A program made the position numbers and the translations under genes. 64,000 nucleotides of DNA from positions 124,001-188,000 of the forward strand of contig NZ_JACYTN010000005.1 of NCBI RefSeq assembly GCF_014841135.1, given 5' to 3'. The DNA comes from Paenibacillus arenosi. Lineage in GTDB: Bacteria > Bacillota > Bacilli > Paenibacillales > Paenibacillaceae. Positions 60,179 to 64,000 of the stretch are shown here, one piece after another (within the stretch, counting starts at the first letter, position 1; every line of letters begins with the position of its first letter). Under the pieces are notes generated by a model that was not told the origin of the DNA, made no database searches, and saw only the letters and a program-made list of their open reading frames with translations.

Positions 60179-60494
60179 TGGGGCATTACCTCCTTCTTGT
60201 GTTCTAATGTCATGTTCATCTTGTTGTTGTGTCATGAGTATGACCAATGCCTTTCTATTAACTAAATTATCATATCAACTTATGGATGGGCATGCGAGCT
60301 TAAATATCGTGAAATTAGCTAATGTGACAAAAATGAAAGATTTAAGCAGGGAGAATCACGAATAAGACAACTTTCGACAGAGTTACCCCTTCATTTCTTT
60401 CAAAAAAATAGCCAGACGTGATATGCTATTTAGAGATGTTGTTTGGGTTGTTGCCTATTTCCTATGTGCAATAGCTAGCTGAAAGGATGACAAA

Positions 60495-62075
60495 ATGAAG
60501 ACGTTACCTCAAATGTTTATCGAACAGATGCAAAATCGACTTGGCGAGGAGTGGGAGTCTTTTTTGCACAGCTATCATATATCGCCTTATGCGGGATTGC
60601 GGGTAAATACGCTTAAAAAAAGTGTAGAGGCATGGAAAGAAATTGCCCCTATGGAACTGAAGCCGATACCTTGGACGCAGGATGGATTTTATATTGATCC
60701 TTCACTTCGCCCAGGCAAGCATCCTTATTATCATGCTGGTTTCTATTATATTCAGGAACCGAGTGCGATGGCGCCAGTTGAGCTGTTGGAGCCGCAGGAT
60801 GGGGACTATGTGCTGGACTTATGTGCAGCACCTGGAGGAAAGTCGGTTCAAATCGCATCCAGGATTGGGCAAAATGGAGTGCTTGTTACGAATGACATTC
60901 ATCCAGATCGGACCAAAGCACTTGTAAGAAACATGGAGCTGTACGGAGTCACACGAGCGGTTGTGTTAAATGAAGACCCATCACGAATTGCCGATGCTTT
61001 TCCGCAATGGTTTGATCGTGTGCTCGTGGATGCACCGTGTTCTGGAGAAGGGATGTTCCGCAAAGACCCTGATATGGTTCGTGCATGGGAACGTGAGCCG
61101 GTTACTGCTTATTCGGCTATGCAGCAGGAAATATTGGATAGTGCTGCCAAGCTTGTTGCTCCAGGAGGTCGTTTAGTCTATTCGACTTGTACATTCTCTC
61201 CTGAAGAGAACGAAGCTTCGATTGCACGATTCCTAACTAAATATCCTGACTTCCGTGTGAGAGCGGTAGATTTGAAACACGGAATGGAAGCGGGACGGCC
61301 AGAGTGGGCCCGAGCATGTATGGAAGAGCAGGGCTGGGAGGCTTCAGATGAAGCAATTGAAGCAACGGCAGGAACGATACGCTTATGGCCCCACCGAGTA
61401 AATGGCGAGGGTCATTATGTTGCTGTATTGGAACGTGAAGGGGAGCGATCAGCTCGCTCTGTTGCAAGCCTACAACAACCGGCAGCAGATGCTGATACAG
61501 TTCGTAAACTATCTTATGTCTCTAGTCGTCCCAAGCTGAAGGGCAAAGGGAAACAGACCCATAAGTCGGACTCCCGTAAAGATCAGATGGTAAGATTACC
61601 GAAAGGACTACGCCGTCCAGAACAAGAGTTTATTGATACGTATGCAGGGTGGAGCAAGCAACAGCTATCGAATGACAGGTATGAGCTAAATGCTTGTATT
61701 GGCAGTTATGCTTATGATTGTCCGCTTCCAGTAGAAATCTTGCTAAAGTTAAAAGTTGCACGACCAGGCCTGTTTTTAGGTACGTTGAAAAATGGACGCT
61801 TTGACCCTTCTCATGCGTTAGCACTTGCCTTGCAGCCAAGCGATATGCTTCGTGTATTGCCATTGGAATTGGAACAGCAAGAAGTGATTGCTTATTTACG
61901 AGGCGATACGTTGACGATTGATCCGGAGCGACTATGTACTGCTTCCGATTTAGGTGTGAAAGATAGGAAGGGTTACGTTATGATAACTGTAGATAATTGT
62001 CCGCTTGGCTTCGGCAAATGGGTGGATGGTATTTTGAAAAATGAATATCCAGCTGCATGGAGGTGGACAACCTAA
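60495..62075 (+). CDS. 16S rRNA m5C methyltransferase, RsmF/NOL1-NOP2-sun type
   Basis: 526 residues. SAM site DLCAAPGGKSVQIASRIG, catalytic cysteines in VDAPCSGEGMFRKDPD and VYSTCTFSPEENEA. C-terminal half has an RsmF-like RNA-binding region ending with LGFGKWVDGILKNEYPAAWR. It methylates a cytosine of rRNA. Start ATG 60495 follows AAAGGATGACAAA. The stop TAA 62073-62075 overlaps ATG 62075 of the pseudouridine synthase (TAATG), so two rRNA modification enzymes are coupled. Confidence 0.9.
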   Translation: MKTLPQMFIEQMQNRLGEEWESFLHSYHISPYAGLRVNTLKKSVEAWKEIAPMELKPIPWTQDGFYIDPSLRPGKHPYYHAGFYYIQEPSAMAPVELLEPQDGDYVLDLCAAPGGKSVQIASRIGQNGVLVTNDIHPDRTKALVRNMELYGVTRAVVLNEDPSRIADAFPQWFDRVLVDAPCSGEGMFRKDPDMVRAWEREPVTAYSAMQQEILDSAAKLVAPGGRLVYSTCTFSPEENEASIARFLTKYPDFRVRAVDLKHGMEAGRPEWARACMEEQGWEASDEAIEATAGTIRLWPHRVNGEGHYVAVLEREGERSARSVASLQQPAADADTVRKLSYVSSRPKLKGKGKQTHKSDSRKDQMVRLPKGLRRPEQEFIDTYAGWSKQQLSNDRYELNACIGSYAYDCPLPVEILLKLKVARPGLFLGTLKNGRFDPSHALALALQPSDMLRVLPLELEQQEVIAYLRGDTLTIDPERLCTASDLGVKDRKGYVMITVDNCPLGFGKWVDGILKNEYPAAWRWTT

Positions 62076-62818
62076 TGGCTAAAATGAGATTGGACAAGCT
62101 GCTCGGACATATGGGGTTCGGTTCTCGTTCAGAGATTAAACGATGGGCAAAGGCTGGGCTTATAACGGTAAATGGTTCTGCTGTCAAAGACAGCGGCAAG
62201 CAAGTGGAGCCTGATACAGATGATGTACGATTCGATGGGGAGAAAGTGGAGTATCGAGAGTATGTCTATATTATGCTGCATAAGCCGCCAGGGGTTATTT
62301 CCGCGACAGAAGATCGTCGTGAGCGAACAGTGATCGATTTGCTTCCTGACGAGATGCTATGCTTCGAGCCATTCCCTGTCGGAAGGCTGGATAAAGATAC
62401 AGAAGGATTGCTGCTACTTACGAATGATGGCAAGCTGGCACATGAACTTCTAGCACCGCGCAAGCATGTGCCGAAGACATACTTCGCTCGTGTCAGTGGG
62501 GATGTAACAGAAGAGGATGTAGCAGCCATGACTCTTGGGGTAACGTTGGATGATGGTTATGTAACGAAGCCAGCACAGCTTGTCATAAAGAGCAAGGAGT
62601 CGTTGCCAACGGGAGAAGTTCTCAGCCACATTGAACTTACGATTACCGAAGGCAAGTTCCATCAGGTAAAGCGTATGTTTGAGTCAGTCGGCAAGCACGT
62701 TGTGTACTTAAAACGACTAACGATGGGACCTTTGCAGCTCGATTCTGAGCTGCCAATCGGCCAATGGCGGGAATTGAGCGAGGAAGAACTGGCTTCGTTG
62801 CAGCAAGCTACTACTTAG
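62075..62818 (+). CDS. rsuA: rRNA pseudouridine synthase, RsuA/RluB family
   Basis: 247 residues from ATG 62075 (GGAGGTGG upstream, in the end of the previous gene). S4 domain at the start (MRLDKLLGHMGFGSRSEIKR), then catalytic Asp in FPVGRLDKDTEGLLLLTNDG and LAPRKHVPKTYFARV. Closest in style to YtzG, the RsuA-like enzyme for 16S rRNA position 516. The target position is inferred. A short spacer with AGCTTCTTGGCTTCTTAG-type repeats separates it from the HAD gene. Confidence 0.88.
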   Translation: MAKMRLDKLLGHMGFGSRSEIKRWAKAGLITVNGSAVKDSGKQVEPDTDDVRFDGEKVEYREYVYIMLHKPPGVISATEDRRERTVIDLLPDEMLCFEPFPVGRLDKDTEGLLLLTNDGKLAHELLAPRKHVPKTYFARVSGDVTEEDVAAMTLGVTLDDGYVTKPAQLVIKSKESLPTGEVLSHIELTITEGKFHQVKRMFESVGKHVVYLKRLTMGPLQLDSELPIGQWRELSEEELASLQQATT

Positions 62819-62879
62819 CTTTTTAGCTTCTTGGCTTCTTAGTTTATTAGTTTGAAAACAGCAGATGGAGGTTGACAGC

Positions 62880-63683
62880 ATGAATAACATTAAAATGATT
62901 GCCCTTGATATGGATGGAACTTTGCTCCATGATGATCATTCTTTATCTGAGGTGAATGCGAATACGATCCGAGAAGTTGCTGCTCAAGGCGTGGAGATCG
63001 TATTGTGTACAGGTAGAAGCCCAGTGAGTACATTGCCTTATTTGGAGCAGTTGGGTCTAGAAGGTGTTGTTATTACTCATAATGGAGCGGCTACAGTAGC
63101 TTCTAAAGATAAAAGCATGCTTCATCAATTTGAGCTGAGTCAAATGGAGCTAGAGCCATACGTAACATACTGCAATGAAGAAAAGGTGCATTATGATATC
63201 AACACAGCCTTTGACCTTTATGTGAACCAAGTTGATTTACTATCCGCTGATTGGTTGGATACGTATAAGCAATTTTTAATTGAGCCGAAAAACTTCCCAG
63301 GCTGGGATAACCTACCAAGTCCTGTTTTGAAGCTGACGATGAGTGGCTACAAAGAAGATATGGATCGTGTTCAACAGGCGTTGAGCCTATGGGATCATAA
63401 AGTCCAATTTATTCGGTCTGGCGATTTCTTTATCGATATCATGCATAGGGAAGCAACGAAAGGTAACGCCTTGAAGCATTTGACGCAGCTGCGCGGCATT
63501 TCGAGCGAGAATGTAATGGCTGTCGGCAACTATTATAATGACATGACCATGATTCAATTTGCTGGTATCGGCGTTGCAATGGATAACTCACCGCTCGATG
63601 TCAAAGCAGCGGCAGATGAAGTTACGTTACCGAATAATGATGACGGTGTTCATGCAGTACTGAAGAAATATTTCTTAACTTAA
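62880..63683 (+). CDS. Cof-type HAD-IIB phosphatase
   Basis: 267 residues from ATG 62880, with GGAGGTTGACAGC before it. HAD motifs: IALDMDGTLLHDDHS (nucleophile Asp), VLCTGRSP, Lys and the final AVGNYYNDMTMIQFAGIGVAM (motif IV has NYYNDM in place of the more common GDNxND). The C2-type cap lies between. Family members hydrolyse sugar phosphates, flavin precursors or other small phosphates. A strong terminator follows. Confidence 0.9.
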   Translation: MNNIKMIALDMDGTLLHDDHSLSEVNANTIREVAAQGVEIVLCTGRSPVSTLPYLEQLGLEGVVITHNGAATVASKDKSMLHQFELSQMELEPYVTYCNEEKVHYDINTAFDLYVNQVDLLSADWLDTYKQFLIEPKNFPGWDNLPSPVLKLTMSGYKEDMDRVQQALSLWDHKVQFIRSGDFFIDIMHREATKGNALKHLTQLRGISSENVMAVGNYYNDMTMIQFAGIGVAMDNSPLDVKAAADEVTLPNNDDGVHAVLKKYFLT

Positions 63684-63695
63684 TAGATGAACGCC

Positions 63696-63727
63696 GAAAA
63701 AGGAGGGGAGCAGTCCCCTCCTTTTTC
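63696..63727. terminator. Terminator of the HAD gene
   Basis: GAAAAAGGAGGGG / CCCCTCCTTTTTC with a 6-base loop; usable on both strands and therefore also for the microprotein gene that faces it. Confidence 0.9.
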
Positions 63728-63748
63728 GTGTTGCCATCGTTCGCGGCA

Positions 63749-63841
63749 TCAGTAAGTTAAAGCACGAGAGATGATGACCAACAAGATGAACAATACCAAA
63801 ACAACACCTATCGAATTGTAGTATCCTCCTACTGCGCCCAT
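63749..63841 (-). CDS. 30-residue YjcZ-like membrane microprotein
   Basis: Frame from ATG 63841 to TGA 63749, with AGGAGGAATGAGAAG before the start. MGAVGGYYNSIG head, then the helix VVLVLFILLVIISRALTY. The segment VLFILLVIISRA is identical to part of the 40-residue YjcZ-type protein at 36194-36316, although the DNA is different. A sporulation role is inferred from that family. It is below the size cut of most gene finders. Confidence 0.75.
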   Translation of the reverse strand: MGAVGGYYNSIGVVLVLFILLVIISRALTY

Positions 63842-64000
63842 CTTCTCATTCCTCCTCTACCCTTGTAGTTAGCTCTACCGAAGGGGGTACAGGGTTCCGT
63901 GCAGATGTATTGATGCGGCGGAACTTCCGTCATTCGGCATATCGTATCATATGCTTATATCACGTCTCGGTATAGGCGATTGTCCAAGGTGATGTGTAAT
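63842..64000. other. Right-edge non-coding stretch
   Basis: Upstream region of the microprotein gene. No gene or structure is supported; a sporulation-type promoter may lie here but I cannot place it with confidence. Confidence 0.4.

Overview
The window looks like a chromosomal segment of a spore-forming, aerobic Firmicute of the Paenibacillaceae (Paenibacillus-like). Grounds: low-to-mid GC, strong AGGAGG ribosome binding sites with frequent TTG/GTG starts, Bacillus-type FadR, GlnR and cre sites, YjcZ-type sporulation microproteins, DUF2600 terpene synthase, YitT/YesL/YugP families and a Paenibacillus-like 6S RNA. I see no tRNA, rRNA, IS element or prophage. Genus and function are read from sequence patterns alone; no searches were run.

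Layout. 1-890: end of a small zinc-binding protein and two pairs of decayed CRISPR repeats of type I-C appearance. 890-15.1 kb: an almost complete fatty acid degradation regulon: fadR-etfB-etfA on the minus strand; divergently fadF (ETF:menaquinone oxidoreductase-like), fadN, fadA, fadE, fadD and a hotdog thioesterase on the plus strand. A near-perfect FadR operator pair sits between the two arms. FadE electrons should pass through EtfAB to FadF and the quinone pool, FadN and FadA complete the cycle, and FadD activates the substrate. 15.2-26.3 kb: FAH-fold hydrolase, DUF92, TetR, ABC-F, then a minus-strand run (TPR, AcuI-like reductase, M42 peptidase, LapA, PepF, two small proteins). 26.4-38.7 kb: cold-shock protein, nitroreductase, MFS, YtpB-like terpene synthase next to phosphofructokinase, methyltransferase, YitT, cold-shock-type DEAD-box helicase with a structured leader, a permuted NlpC/P60-like protein, a YjcZ microprotein, YesL, 6S RNA, a DUF1499-like protein and thiol peroxidase.

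38.8-51.9 kb: rhomboid, LysR, YugP, MerR; an ammonium transporter operon (amtB, DUF294 nucleotidyltransferase, DEDDh exonuclease) with two exact GlnR/TnrA boxes flanking its promoter; a JAMM protein; a secreted chitin-type lytic polysaccharide monooxygenase with a cre-like site and a possible coupled leader ORF; a TlpA/ResA-like thioredoxin; citramalate synthase; DNA polymerase IV. 52-64 kb: ferredoxin, L,D-transpeptidase, quinone-type dihydroorotate dehydrogenase, a small (p)ppGpp synthetase coupled to DUF309, a MacAB-like ABC exporter, a RsmF-type methyltransferase coupled to a RsuA-type pseudouridine synthase, a Cof-type HAD phosphatase and a 30-residue YjcZ-like microprotein.

The most unusual parts are the amtB/DUF294/exonuclease operon with its two-box promoter, the leader of the monooxygenase gene, the repeat-laden gap before fadE, the CRISPR remnants with compensatory stem changes, and several very short genes.
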